This document shows, one piece after another, positions 50,443-63,807 of a stretch of DNA of 64,000 nucleotides. Both the position numbers and the translations under genes were made by a program. The stretch spans positions 9,340,532-9,404,531 of the forward strand of contig NC_135027.1 in assembly GCF_051020955.1 (NCBI RefSeq), given 5' to 3'. The stretch is from Megalopta genalis. Its lineage: Eukaryota > Arthropoda > Insecta > Hymenoptera > Halictidae. Numbering within the stretch: the first letter of the stretch is position 1; every line of letters begins with the position of its first letter. The notes under the pieces are model-generated. The model was not told the DNA's origin. It made no database searches and saw only the letters and a list, made by a program, of their open reading frames with translations.

Positions 50443-51270
50443 GTTTCGCATGGATTTGAAGCTAAAACTTCTACTCGGCAGTGATTTGAATCTAAATCTC
50501 GTGTTTTGCATGGATTTGAATCTAATTTGTTTGGTTCGCATGCAGTTGAATCTAAATCATTTATATCGCAAGTATTTGAAGCAAAATCATTTGTTTCTCT
50601 TGGATTTGAAGCTAAACCTTCTTCTTCGCATTGATTTGAAGCTAAATCATGTGTTTCGAATGAATGTGCAGCTAACTCGTTTGTTTCGCATGCATTTGAA
50701 TCAATATCGTTTATATCACAAGTATTTTAAGCTAAATCATTTGTTTCGCATGGATTTGAAGCTAAAACTTCTACTCGGCAGTGATTTGAATCTAAATCTC
50801 GTGTTTTGCATGGATTTGAATCTAATTTGTTTGTTTCGCATGCAGTTGAATCTAAATCATTTATATCGCTAGTATTTGAAGTTAAATCATTTGTTTCGCA
50901 TGGATTTGAAGCTAAACATTCTACTTAGTATTCCTTTGAAGACAAATCATGTGTTTCGCTTGGATTTAATGCTAAACCTTCTTCTTCGCATTGATTTGAA
51001 GCTAAATCATGTGTTTGGAATGAATGTGAAGCTAACTCGTTTGTTTCGCATGCATTTGAAGCTATACCGTTTATATCGCATTTATTTGAAGCTAAATCAT
51101 TCGTTTCGCATGGATTAGAAGCTAACTCGCTTGTTTCGCTTCCAGTTGAAGTTAAATCATTTATATCGCTAGTATTTGAAGTTAAATCATTTGTTTGACA
51201 TGGATTTGAAGCTAAACCCTCTACTTCGTATTCCTTTGAAGACAAATCATGTGTTTCGCATGGATTTGAA
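50443..51270. repeat. 810-bp tandem duplication, copy 2
   Basis: Appears identical to 49633-50460. An exact direct repeat of this length is either a very recent duplication or an assembly product. Confidence 0.9.
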
Positions 51271-51609
51271 GCTAACTCGCTTGTTTCGCTTCCAGTAAAT
51301 GCGAAAATCATTTATATCGCAAGTATTTGAAGCTAAATCATTTGGTTCGCATGGATTTGAAGCTAAACCTTCTACTTCGCATTGCTTTGAACCTAAGTCA
51401 TGTGTTTCGAATGAATGTGAAGCTAACTCGTTTGTATCGCATGCATTTGAAGCTATATCATTTATATCGCAAGTATTTGAAGCAAAATCATTTGTTTCTC
51501 TTGGATTTGTTGCTAAACCTTTTACTTCACATTGATTTGACGATAAATCATGTGTGTCGAATGAATGTGATGCTAACTCGTTTGTTTCGCATGCATTTGA
51601 AGCTATATC

Positions 51610-52298
51610 GTTTATATCGCAAGTATTTGAAGCTAAATCATGTGTTTCGCATGCATTTGACGCTAAACCTTATACTCCGCATTAATTTGAAGCTAATTCA
51701 CGTATTTCGCATGGATTCGAAGCTAACTCGTTTGTTTTTCATGGATTGGAAGCTTAACCTTCTTCTTCGCATTGATCTGAAGCTAAATCATGTGTTTCGC
51801 ATGGATTTGAAGCTAACTCAATGTTTCGCATGCAGTTGAAGCTAAATCATTTATATCGCAAGTTTTTGAAGCTAAATAATTTGTTTCTAATGGATTTGAA
51901 GCTAAACCTTCTACTTCGCATTGATTGTAAGCTAAATCACTTCTATCGCATGGATTTGAAGCTAAACCTTCTTCTCCGCATTGATTTGAAGCTAAATCAT
52001 GTGGGCCGCATGGATTTGAAGCTGACTCGCTTGTTTCGCTTCTAGTAGAAGATAAATCATTTATATCGCAAGTATTTGGAGCTAAATCATGTATTTCACA
52101 TGGATTTGAAGCTAACTCGTTTGTTTCGCATGCAGTTGAATCTAAATCATCTATATCGCAAGTATTTGAAGCTAAATCATTTGTTTCGCATGGATTTGAA
52201 GCTAAACTTTCTACTTCGCGTTGCTTTGAAGATAAATCATGTGTTTGGCATGGATTTGAAGCTGACTCACTTGTTTCACTTCCAGTTGAAGCTAAATC
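51610..52298. repeat. 2188-bp series, partial copy 0 (689 bp)
   Basis: This 689-bp piece matches the first part of the next copy (51632 corresponds to 52321). The unit with TATACTCCGCATTAATTTG, the GTTTTTCATGGATTGG unit and the CATGTGGGCCGCATGG unit are diagnostic. In several variants it agrees with partial copy 3 and not with copies 1 and 2. Confidence 0.85.
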
Positions 52299-54486
52299 AT
52301 TTATATCGCAAGTATTTGAAGCTAAATCATGTGTTTCGCATGCATTTGACGCTAAACCTTATACTCCGCATTAATTTGAAGCTAATTCACGTATTTCGCA
52401 TGGATTCGAAGCTAACTCGTTTGTTTTTCATGGATTGGAAGCTTAACCTTCTTCTTCGCATTGATCTGAAGCTAAATCATGTGTTTCGCATGGATTGGAA
52501 GCTAACTCAATGTTTCGCATGCAGTTGAAGCTAAATCATTTATATCGCAAGTTTTTGAAGCTAAATAATTTGTTTCTAATGGATTTGAAGCTAAACCTTC
52601 TACTTCGCATTGATTGTAAGCTAAATCACTTCTATCGCATGGATTTGAAGCTAAACCTTCTTCTCCGCATTGATTTGAAGCTAAATCATGTGGGCCGCAT
52701 GGATTTGAAGCTGACTCGCTTGTTTCGCTTCTAGTAGAAAATAAATCATTTATATCGCAAGTATTTGGTGCTAAATCATGTATTTCACATGGATTTGAAG
52801 CTAACTCGTTTGTTTCGCATGCAGTTGAATCTAAATCATCTATATCGCAAGTATTTGAAGCTAAATCATTTGTTTCGCATGGATTTGAAGCTAAACTTTC
52901 TACTTCGCGTTGCTTTGAAGATAAATCATGTGTTTGGCATGGATTTGAAGCTGACTCACTTGTTTCATTTCCAGTTGAAGCTAAATCATTTATATCGCAT
53001 GTATTTGAAGCTAAATCATTTGTTTCGCATGGATTTGAAGCTAAACCTTCTACTTCGCATTGATTTGAACCTAAGTCATGAGTTTCGAATGAATGTGATG
53101 ATAACTCGTATGTATCGCATGCATTTGAAGCTATATCGTTTATATCGCAAGTATTTGAAGCTAAATCATTTGTTTCGCATGGATTTGTAGCTAAAACTTC
53201 TACTCCGTATTGATTTAAATCTAAATCTCGTTTTTCGCATGGATTTGAATCTAATTTGTTTGTCTCGCATGCAGTTGAATCTAAATCATTTATATCGCAA
53301 GTATTGGAAGCTAAATCATTTGATTCGCATGGATTTGAAGCTAAACCTTCTACCTCGCATTGCTTTGAAGACAAATCATGTGTTTCGCATGGATTTGGAG
53401 CTAACTCGTTTGTTTCGCATGCAGTTGAAGCTAAATCATTTATATCGGAAGTATTTGAAGCTAAATCATTTGTTTCGCAAGGATTTGTAGTTAAACCTTC
53501 TATTCCGCGTGGATTTGAAGTTAAATCATGTGTTTCGCATGGATTTGAAGCTAAAACTTCTACTCGGCATTAATTTGTATCTAAATCTCGTGTTTTGCAT
53601 GGATTTGAATCTAACTTGTTTGCTTCGCATGGAGTTGAATCTAAATCATTTATATCGCCAGTATTTGAAGCAAAATCACTTTTTCTCTTGGATTTGATGC
53701 TAAACCTTTTACTTCGCATTGATTTGAAGCTAAATCATTTGTTTCGCATCGATTAGAAGCTAACTCGCATGTTTCGCTTCCAGTTGAACCTATATCATTT
53801 ATATCGCTAGAATTTGAAGTAAAATCATTTGTTTCGCACGGATTTGAAGCTAAACCTTCTACTTCGCATTCCTTACAAGACAAATAATGTGTTTCGCATG
53901 GATTTGAAGCTAACTCGTTTGTTTCGCATGCATTTGAATCTATTTCGTTTATATCGCAAGTATTTGAAGCTAAATCTTTTTTTTCGCATGAATTAGAAGC
54001 TAATTCGCTTGTTTCGCTTTCAGTTGATGCTAAATCATTTATATCGCTAGTATTTGCAGTTAAATCATTTGTTTCGCATGGATTTGAAGCTAAACCTTCT
54101 ACTTCGCATTGATTTGAATCTAAATCTCGTGTTTTGCATGGATTTGAATCTAACTTGTTTGTTTCGCATGCAGTTGAATCTAAATCATTTATATCTCAAG
54201 TATTTGAAGCAAAACCATTTGTTTCGCTTGGATTTGAAGCAAAACCTTCTACTTCGCATTGATTTGAAGCTAATTCATGTGTTTCGCACGAATGTGAATC
54301 TAACTCGTTTGTCTCGCTTCCAGTTGAAGCTAAATCATTTATATCGCTAGTATTTGAAGGTAAATCATTTGTTTCGCATGGATTTGAAGCTAAACCTTCT
54401 ACTTCACATTGATTTGACGATAAATCATGTGTGTCGAATGAATGTGATGCTAACTCGTTTGTTTCGCATGCATTTGAAGCTATATC
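52299..54486. repeat. 2188-bp tandem series, copy 1
   Basis: Period 2188 bp (73 monomers minus 2 bases). It shares with copy 2 the changes GTATTTGGTGC near 52765, CTAGTAGAAAATAAATC near 52732 and TCATTTCCAG near 52964, plus register-shifting units near 52510 and 53678. One difference from copy 2 is GGATTTGGAGC near 53390 (copy 2 has GGATTTGAAGC). Confidence 0.92.
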
Positions 54487-56674
54487 GTTTATATCGCAAG
54501 TATTTGAAGCTAAATCATGTGTTTCGCATGCATTTGACGCTAAACCTTATACTCCGCATTAATTTGAAGCTAATTCACGTATTTCGCATGGATTCGAAGC
54601 TAACTCGTTTGTTTTTCATGGATTGGAAGCTTAACCTTCTTCTTCGCATTGATCTGAAGCTAAATCATGTGTTTCGCATGGATTGGAAGCTAACTCAATG
54701 TTTCGCATGCAGTTGAAGCTAAATCATTTATATCGCAAGTTTTTGAAGCTAAATAATTTGTTTCTAATGGATTTGAAGCTAAACCTTCTACTTCGCATTG
54801 ATTGTAAGCTAAATCACTTCTATCGCATGGATTTGAAGCTAAACCTTCTTCTCCGCATTGATTTGAAGCTAAATCATGTGGGCCGCATGGATTTGAAGCT
54901 GACTCGCTTGTTTCGCTTCTAGTAGAAAATAAATCATTTATATCGCAAGTATTTGGTGCTAAATCATGTATTTCACATGGATTTGAAGCTAACTCGTTTG
55001 TTTCGCATGCAGTTGAATCTAAATCATCTATATCGCAAGTATTTGAAGCTAAATCATTTGTTTCGCATGGATTTGAAGCTAAACTTTCTACTTCGCGTTG
55101 CTTTGAAGATAAATCATGTGTTTGGCATGGATTTGAAGCTGACTCACTTGTTTCATTTCCAGTTGAAGCTAAATCATTTATATCGCATGTATTTGAAGCT
55201 AAATCATTTGTTTCGCATGGATTTGAAGCTAAACCTTCTACTTCGCATTGATTTGAACCTAAGTCATGAGTTTCGAATGAATGTGATGATAACTCGTATG
55301 TATCGCATGCATTTGAAGCTATATCGTTTATATCGCAAGTATTTGAAGCTAAATCATTTGTTTCGCATGGATTTGTAGCTAAAACTTCTACTCCGTATTG
55401 ATTTAAATCTAAATCTCGTTTTTCGCATGGATTTGAATCTAATTTGTTTGTCTCGCATGCAGTTGAATCTAAATCATTTATATCGCAAGTATTGGAAGCT
55501 AAATCATTTGATTCGCATGGATTTGAAGCTAAACCTTCTACCTCGCATTGCTTTGAAGACAAATCATGTGTTTCGCATGGATTTGAAGCTAACTCGTTTG
55601 TTTCGCATGCAGTTGAAGCTAAATCATTTATATCGGAAGTATTTGAAGCTAAATCATTTGTTTCGCAAGGATTTGTAGTTAAACCTTCTATTCCGCGTGG
55701 ATTTGAAGTTAAATCATGTCTTTCGCATGGATTTGAAGCTAAAACTTCTACTCGGCATTAATTTGTATCTAAATCTCGTGTTTTGCATGGATTTGAATCT
55801 AACTTGTTTGCTTCGCATGGAGTTGAATCTAAATCATTTATATCGCCAGTATTTGAAGCAAAATCACTTTTTCTCTTGGATTTGATGCTAAACCTTTTAC
55901 TTCGCATTGATTTGAAGCTAAATCATTTGTTTCGCATCGATTAGAAGCTAACTCGCATGTTTCGCTTCCAGTTGAACCTATATCATTTATATCGCTAGAA
56001 TTTGAAGTAAAATCATTTGTTTCGCACGGATTTGAAGCTAAACCTTCTACTTCGCATTCCTTACAAGACAAATAATGTGTTTCGCATGGATTTGAAGCTA
56101 ACTCGTTTGTTTCGCATGCATTTGAATCTATTTCGTTTATATCGCAAGTATTTGAAGCTAAATCTTTTTTTTCGCATGAATTAGAAGCTAATTCGCTTGT
56201 TTCGCTTTCAGTTGATGCTAAATCATTTATATCGCTAGTATTTGCAGTTAAATCATTTGTTTCGCATGGATTTGAAGCTAAACCTTCTACTTCGCATTGA
56301 TTTGAATCTAAATCTCGTGTTTTGCATGGATTTGAATCTAACTTGTTTGTTTCGCATGCAGTTGAATCTAAATCATTTATATCTCAAGTATTTGAAGCAA
56401 AACCATTTGTTTCGCTTGGATTTGAAGCAAAACCTTCTACTTCGCATTGATTTGAAGCTAATTCATGTGTTTCGCACGAATGTGAATCTAACTCGTTTGT
56501 CTCGCTTCCAGTTGAAGCTAAATCATTTATATCGCTAGTATTTGAAGGTAAATCATTTGTTTCGCATGGATTTGAAGCTAAACCTTCTACTTCACATTGA
56601 TTTGACGATAAATCATGTGTGTCGAATGAATGTGATGCTAACTCGTTTGTTTCGCATGCATTTGAAGCTATATC
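54487..56674. repeat. 2188-bp tandem series, copy 2
   Basis: Nearly identical to copy 1. One difference is CATGTCTTTCG near 55720 (copy 1 has CATGTGTTTCG). It abuts copies 1 and 3 directly. Confidence 0.92.
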
Positions 56675-58158
56675 GTTTATATCGCAAGTATTTGAAGCTA
56701 AATCATGTGTTTCGCATGCATTTGACGCTAAACCTTATACTCCGCATTAATTTGAAGCTAATTCACGTATTTCGCATGGATTCGAAGCTAACTCGTTTGT
56801 TTTTCATGGATTGGAAGCTTAACCTTCTTCTTCGCATTGATCTGAAGCTAAATCATGTGTTTCGCATGGATTGGAAGCTAACTCAATGTTTCGCATGCAG
56901 TTGAAGCTAAATCATTTATATCGCAAGTTTTTGAAGCTAAATAATTTGTTTCTAATGGATTTGAAGCTAAACCTTCTACTTCGCATTGATTGTAAGCTAA
57001 ATCAATTCTATCGCATGGATTTGAAGCTAAACCTTCTTCTCCGCATTGATTTGAAGCTAAATCAGGTGGGCCGCATGGATTTGAAGCTGACTCGCTTGTT
57101 TCGCTTCTAGTAGAAGATAAATCATTTATATCGCAAGTATTTGGAGCTAAATCATGTATTTCACATGGATTTGAAGCTAACTCGTTTGTTTCGCATGCAG
57201 TTGAATCTAAATCATCTATATCGCAAGTATTTGAAGCTAAATCATTTGTTTCGCATGGATTTGAAGCTAAACTTTCTACTTCGCGTTGCTTTGAAGATAA
57301 ATCATGTGTTTGGCATGGATTTGAAGCTGACTCACTTGTTTCACTTCCAGTTGAAGCTAAATCATTTATATCGCAAGTATTTGAAGCTAAATCATTTGTT
57401 TCGCATGGATTTGTAGCTAAAACTTCTTCTCCGTATTGATTTAAATCTAAATCTCGTTTTTCGCATGGATTTGAATCTAACTTGTTTGTCTCGCATGCAG
57501 TTGAATCTAAATCATTTATATCGCAAGTATTGGAAGCTAAATCATTTGATTCGCATGGATTTGAAGCTAAACCTTCTACCTCGCATTGCTTTGAAGACAA
57601 ATCATGTGTTTCGCATGGATTTGAAGCTAACTCGTTCGTTTCGCATGAAGTTGAAGCTAAATCATTTATATCGGAAGTATTTCAAGCTAAATCATTTGTT
57701 TCGCAAGGATTTGAAGTTAAACCTTCTACTCCGCGTGGATTTGAAGTTAAATCATGTGTTTCGCATGGATTTGAAGCTAAAACTTCTACTCGGCATTGAT
57801 TTGTATCTAAATCTCGTGTTTTGCATGGATTTGAATCTAACTTGTTTGCTTCGCATGGAGTTGAATCTAATTCATTTATATCGCCAGTATTTGAAGCAAA
57901 ATCATTTTTTTCTCTTGGATTTGATGCTAAACCTTTTACTTCGCATTGATTTGAAGATAAATCATTTGTTTCGCATCGATTAGAAGCTAACTCGCTTGTT
58001 TCGCTTCCAGTTGAACCTATATCATTTATATCGCTAGTATTTGAAGTAAAATCATTTGTTTCGCATGGATTTGAAGCTAAACCTTCTACTTCGTATTCCT
58101 TACAAGACAAATAATGTGTTTCGCATGGATTTGAAGCTAACTCGTTTGTTTCGCATGC
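56675..58158. repeat. 2188-bp series, partial copy 3 with a 150-bp deletion
   Basis: Follows copy 2 in register but lacks 150 bp (one pentamer repeat) near 57410. It stops matching at about 58158. It has GTATTTGGAGC, GTAGAAGATAAATC and TCACTTCCAG as in partial copy 0, plus private changes such as ATCAGGTGGGCCG near 57062. Confidence 0.88.
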
Positions 58159-60869
58159 AGTTGAAGCTAAACCTTCTACTCCGCATTGATTTGAAGTTAA
58201 ATCATGTGTTTCGCATGCATTTGAAGCTAAACCTTCTATTCCGCATTGATTTGAAGCGAAATCATGTGTGTCGCATGCATTTGAATCTAAAACTCCTACT
58301 CCGCATGCATTTGAAGCTAAAGCTTCTACTCCGCATTAATTTGAATCTAACTCATGTATTTCGCATGGATTTGAGGCTAAATCGTCTGTTTGGCATGGAT
58401 TTGAAGCTAAACCTTCATCTTCGCATTGATTTGAAGCTAAATCATTTGTTTCGCATGGATTTGAAACTAACTCGTTTGATTCACGTGCAGTTGAAGCTAA
58501 ATCATTTATATTGCAAGTATTTGAAACTAAATAATTTGTTTCGCAATGATTTGATGCTAAACCTTGTACCTCGCATTGATTTGAGGCTATGCCATGTGGT
58601 TCGCATGGATTTGAAGCTAACGCTTTTGTTTCGCATGCCGTTGATGCTAAATCATTTATATCGCAAGGATTAGATGCTAAATCATTTATTTCGCATGGAT
58701 TTAAATTCAAACCATCTATATAGCATTGATTTGAAGCTAAATCAGGTTTTCCGTATGCAGTTGAAGCTAACTCGTTTGTTTAGCATGCATTTGAAGCTAC
58801 ATCATTTACGTCGCAAGTATTTGAAGAAAAACATTTTTCTCGCATGGATATGAAGCTAAACCTTCTACTCCACATTGATTTGAAGCATATTCATGTGTCT
58901 CGCATGGATTTGAAGCTAAACCTTCTACTCCGCATGGATTTGAATCTAAATCTTGCGTTTTGCATGGATTCGAAGCTAACTAGTTTGTTTCGCTTCCAGT
59001 TGAACATAAATTATTCATATCGCAAGTATTTGAAGCTAAATCATTTGTTTCGCATGGATTGGAAGCTAAACCTTCTACTTCGCATTGATTTGAAGATAAA
59101 TCATGTGTCTCGTATGGACTTGTAGCTAACTCTTTTGTTTCGCATGCTCTTGCAGCTAAATCATCTATATCGCAAGTACTTGAAGCAAAATAATTTGTTT
59201 CGCAAGGATTTGATTCTCAACCTACTACCTCGCATTGACTTGAGGCTAAGTCATGTGTTTCGCGTGGATTTGAAGCTAACTCGTTTGTTTCGCATTCAGT
59301 TGAAGCTAAATCATTTATATCGCTAGAATTTGAAGTTAAATCATTTGTTTTACATGGATTTGAAGCTATACCATCTACTTCGCATTGATTTGAAGCTAAA
59401 TCAATTGTTTCGCATGGTTTTGAAGCTAATCCTTCTATTTCGCGTTGCTTTGAAGATAAATCATGTGTTTCGCATGATTTTGAAGCTAACTCGCTTGTTT
59501 CACTTCCAGTTGAAGCTAAATCATTTATATCGCAAGTATTTGATCTAAATCTTTTTTTTCGCATGGATTAGAAGCTAAATCATGTGTTTCGAATGAATGT
59601 GAAGCTAACTCGTTTGTTTCGCATGCATTTGAAGCTATATCGTTTATATCGCAAGTATTAGAAGCTAAATCATTTGTTTCGCTTGGATTTGAAGCTAAAC
59701 CTTTTACTTCGCATTGATTTGAAACTAAATCATGTGTTTCCAATGAATATGTAGCTTACTCGTTTGTTTCGCATGCATTTGAAGCTATATCATTTATATC
59801 GTAAGTATTTGAAGCTAAATCATTTGTTTCGCACGGATTTGAAGCTAAACCTTCTACTTCGCATTGCCTTGAAGACAAATCATGTGTTTCGCATGGATTT
59901 GAAGCTAACTCGTTTGTTTCGCATGCAGTTGAATCTAAATCATTTATATCGCAAGTATTTGAAGCAAAATCATTTGTTTCTCTTGGATTTGAAGCTAAAC
60001 CTTCTTCTTCGCATTGATTTGAAGCTAAATCATGTGTTTCGAATGAATGTGAAGCTAACTCGTTTGTTTCGCATGCATTTGAAGCTATATCGTTTATATC
60101 CCAAGTACTTGAAGATAAATCTATTGTTTCGCATGGATTAGAAGCTAACTCGCTTGTTTCGCTTCCAGTTGAAGCTATATCATTTATATCGCTAGTATTT
60201 GAAGTTAAATCATTTGTTTCGCATGGATTTGAAGCTAACTCGTTTGTTTCGCATGCAGTTGAAGCTATATCATTTATATCGCAAGTATTTGAAGCTAAAT
60301 CATTTGTTTCGCATGAATTTGAAGCTAAATCTTCTACTTCGCATTGATTTGAACCTAAGTCATGTGTTTCGAATGAATGTGAAGCTAACTCGTTTGTATC
60401 GCATGCATTTGAAGCTATATCGTTTATATCCCAAGTACTTGAAGATAAATCTATTGTTTCGCATGGATTAGAAGCTAACTCGCTTGTTTCGCTTCCAGTT
60501 GAAGCTATATCGTTTATATCGCAAGTATTTGAAACTGAATCATATGTTTCGCATGGATTTGAAGCTGAAACTTCTACTCGGCATTGATTTGAATCTAAAT
60601 CTCGTGTTATGCATGTATTTGAATCTAACTTGTTTGTTTCGCATGCCGTTGAATCTAAATCATTTATATCGCAAGTATTTGAAGCAAAATCATTTGTTTC
60701 TCATGGATGTGAAGCTAAACCTTCTTCTTCGCATTGATTTGAAGCTAAATCATGTGTTTCGAGTGAATGTGAAGCTAACTCGCTTGTTTCGCATGCATTT
60801 GAAGCTATATCATTTATATCGATAGTATTTGAAGGTAAATCATTTGTTTCGCATGGATTTGAAGCTAAA
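58049..60869. repeat. 2.8-kb block 14, copy 1
   Basis: Matches 61137-63807 at an offset of 3088 up to about 58640, and then at 2938. The 150-bp difference is one pentamer repeat present here (about 58640-58790) and missing from copy 2. Within it, 60031-60180 repeats at 60361-60510 (offset 330, eleven monomers). The first 110 bp overlap the end of the 2188-bp series. Confidence 0.9.
58159..58338. repeat. Local B-C-B-C-B-B run departing from the usual order
   Basis: Six monomers read B (58159-58188), C (58189-58218), B (58219-58248), C (58249-58278), B (58279-58308) and B (58309-58338). Classes A, D and E are absent and the B units carry ACTCCGC or ATTCCGC. This 60-bp dimer pattern differs from the 150- and 90-bp orders and is repeated in the other copy at about 61247-61426. 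Confidence 0.8.
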
Positions 60870-61136
60870 CCTTCTACTTCGCATTGATTTGAAGATAAAT
60901 CATGTGTTTCGAATGGCTGTGAAGCTAACTCGTTTATTTCGCATGCATTTGAAGCTATATCGTTTATATCGCAAGTATTTGAAGCAAAATCATTTGTTTC
61001 TCTTGGATTTGAAGCTAAACCTTCTACTTCGCATTGATTTGAAACTAAATCATGTGTTTCGAATGACTGTGAAGCTAACTCATTTGTGTCGCATGCATTT
61101 GAAACTATATCGTTTATATCGCAAGTATTTGAAGCT
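60870..61136. repeat. Spacer between block 14 copies
   Basis: About 270 bp of standard pentamer-type monomers with no unique sequence. Confidence 0.75.
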
Positions 61137-63807
61137 AAATCATTTGTTTCGCATGGATTTGAAGCTAAACCTTCTACTTCGTATTCCTTACAAGACAAAT
61201 AATGTGTTTCGCATGGATTTGAAGCTAACTCGTTTGTTTCGCATGCAGTTGAAGCTAAACCTTCTACTCCGCATTGATTTGAAGTTAAATCATGTGTTTC
61301 GCATGCATTTGAAGCTAAACCTTCTATTCCGCATTGATTTGAAGCGAAATCATGTGTGTCGCATGCATTTGAAGCAAAAACTCCTACTCCGCATGCATTT
61401 GAAGCTAAAGCTTCTACTCCGCATTAATTTGAATCTAACTCATGTATTTCGCATGGATTTGAGGCTAAATCGTCTGTTTGGCATGGATTTGTAGCTAAAC
61501 CTTCATCTTCGCATTGATTTGAAGCTAAATCATGTGTTTCGCATGGATTTGAAACTAACTCGTTTGATTCACGTGCAGTTGAAGCTAAATCATTTATATT
61601 GCAAGTATTTGAAACTAAATAATTTGTTTCGCAATGATTTGATGCTAAACCTTGTACCTCGCATTGATTTGAGGCTATGCCATGTGGTTCGCATGGATTT
61701 GAAGCTAACGCTTTTGTTTCGCATGCATTTGAAGCTACATCATTTACGTCGCAAGTATTTGAAGAAAAACATTTTTTTCGCATGGATATGAAGCTAAACC
61801 TTCTACTCCACATTGATTTGAAGCATATTCATGTGTCTCGCATGGATTTGAAGCTAAACCTTCTACTCCGCATCGATTTGAATCTAAATCTTGCGTTTTG
61901 CATGGATTCGAAGCTAACTAGTTTGTTTCGCTTCCAGTTGAACATAAATTATTCATATCGCAAGTATTTGAAGCTAAATCATTTGTTTCGCATGGATTGG
62001 AAGCTAAACCTTCTACTTCGCATTGATTTGAAGATAAATCATGTGTCTCGTATGGACTTGTAGCTAACTCTTTTGTTTCGCATGCTCTTGCAGCTAAATC
62101 ATCTATATCGCAAGTACTTGAAGCAAAATAATTTGTTTCGCAAGGATTTGATTCTCAACCTACTACCTCGCATTGACTTGAGGCTAAGTCATGTGTTTCG
62201 CGTGGATTTGAAGCTAACTCGTTTGTTTCGCATTCAGTTGAAGCTAAATCATTTATATCGCTAGAATTTGAAGTTAAATCATTTGTTTTACATGGATTTG
62301 AAGCTATACCATCTACTTCGCATTGATTTGAAGCTAAATCAATTGTTTCGCATGGTTTTGAAGCTAATCCTTCTATTTCGCGTTGCTTTGAAGATAAATC
62401 ATGTGTTTCGCATGATTTTGAAGCTAACTCGCTTGTTTCACTTCCAGTTGAAGCTAAATCATTTATATCGCAAGTATTTGATCTAAATCTTTTTTTTCGC
62501 ATGGATTAGAAGCTAAATCATGTGTTTCGAATGAATGTGAAGCTAACTCGTTTGTTTCGCATGCATTTGAAGCTATATCGTTTATATCGCAAGTATTAGA
62601 AGCTAAATCATTTGTTTCGCTTGGATTTGAAGCTAAACCTTTTACTTCGCATTGATTTGAAACTAAATCATGTGTTTCCAATGAATATGTAGCTTACTCG
62701 TTTGTTTCGCATGCATTTGAAGCTATATCATTTATATCGTAAGTATTTGAAGCTAAATCATTTGTTTCGCACGGATTTGAAGCTAAACCTTCTACTTCGC
62801 ATTGCCTTGAAGACAAATCATGTGTTTCGCATGGATTTGAAGCTAACTCGTTTGTTTCGCATGCAGTTGAATCTAAATCATTTATATCGCAAGTATTTGA
62901 AGCAAAATCATTTGTTTCTCTTGGATTTGAAGCTAAACCTTCTTCTTCGCATTGATTTGAAGCTAAATCATGTGTTTCGAATGAATGTGAAGCTAACTCG
63001 TTTGTTTCGCATGCATTTGAAGCTATATCGTTTATATCCCAAGTACTTGAAGATAAATCTATTGTTTCGCATGGATTAGAAGCTAACTCGCTTGTTTCGC
63101 TTCCAGTTGAAGCTATATCATTTATATCGCTAGTATTTGAAGTTAAATCATTTGTTTCGCATGGATTTGAAGCTAACTCGTTTGTTTCGCATGCAGTTGA
63201 AGCTATATCATTTATATCGCAAGTATTTGAAGCTAAATCATTTGTTTCGCATGAATTTGAAGCTAAATCTTCTACTTCGCATTGATTTGAACCTAAGTCA
63301 TGTGTTTCGAATGAATGTGAAGCTAACTCGTTTGTATCGCATGCATTTGAAGCTATATCGTTTATATCCCAAGTACTTGAAGATAAATCTATTGTTTCGC
63401 ATGGATTAGAAGCTAACTCGCTTGTTTCGCTTCCAGTTGAAGCTATATCGTTTATATCGCAAGTATTTGAAACTGAATCATATGTTTCGCATGGATTTGA
63501 AGCTGAAACTTCTACTCGGCATTGATTTGAATCTAAATCTCGTGTTATGCATGTATTTGAATCTAACTTGTTTGTTTCGCATGCCGTTGAATCTAAATCA
63601 TTTATATCGCAAGTATTTGAAGCAAAATCATTTGTTTCTCATGGATGTGAAGCTAAACCTTCTTCTTCGCATTGATTTGAAGCTAAATCATGTGTTTCGA
63701 GTGAATGTGAAGCTAACTCGCTTGTTTCGCATGCATTTGAAGCTATATCATTTATATCGATAGTATTTGAAGGTAAATCATTTGTTTCGCATGGATTTGA
63801 AGCTAAA
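61137..63807. repeat. 2.7-kb block 14, copy 2
   Basis: Copy of 58049-60869, lacking one 150-bp pentamer near 61728. Small differences include GAAGCAAAAACTCC near 61371 (copy 1 has GAATCTAAAACTCC) and ACATTTTTTTCGC near 61769 (copy 1 has ACATTTTTCTCGC). Confidence 0.9.

Noticed and set aside
49633..51270. Declaring the perfect tandem pair an assembly error
   Set aside because: Perfect recent duplications are expected in a living satellite, and the sequence alone cannot separate the two explanations; it is kept as a finding.
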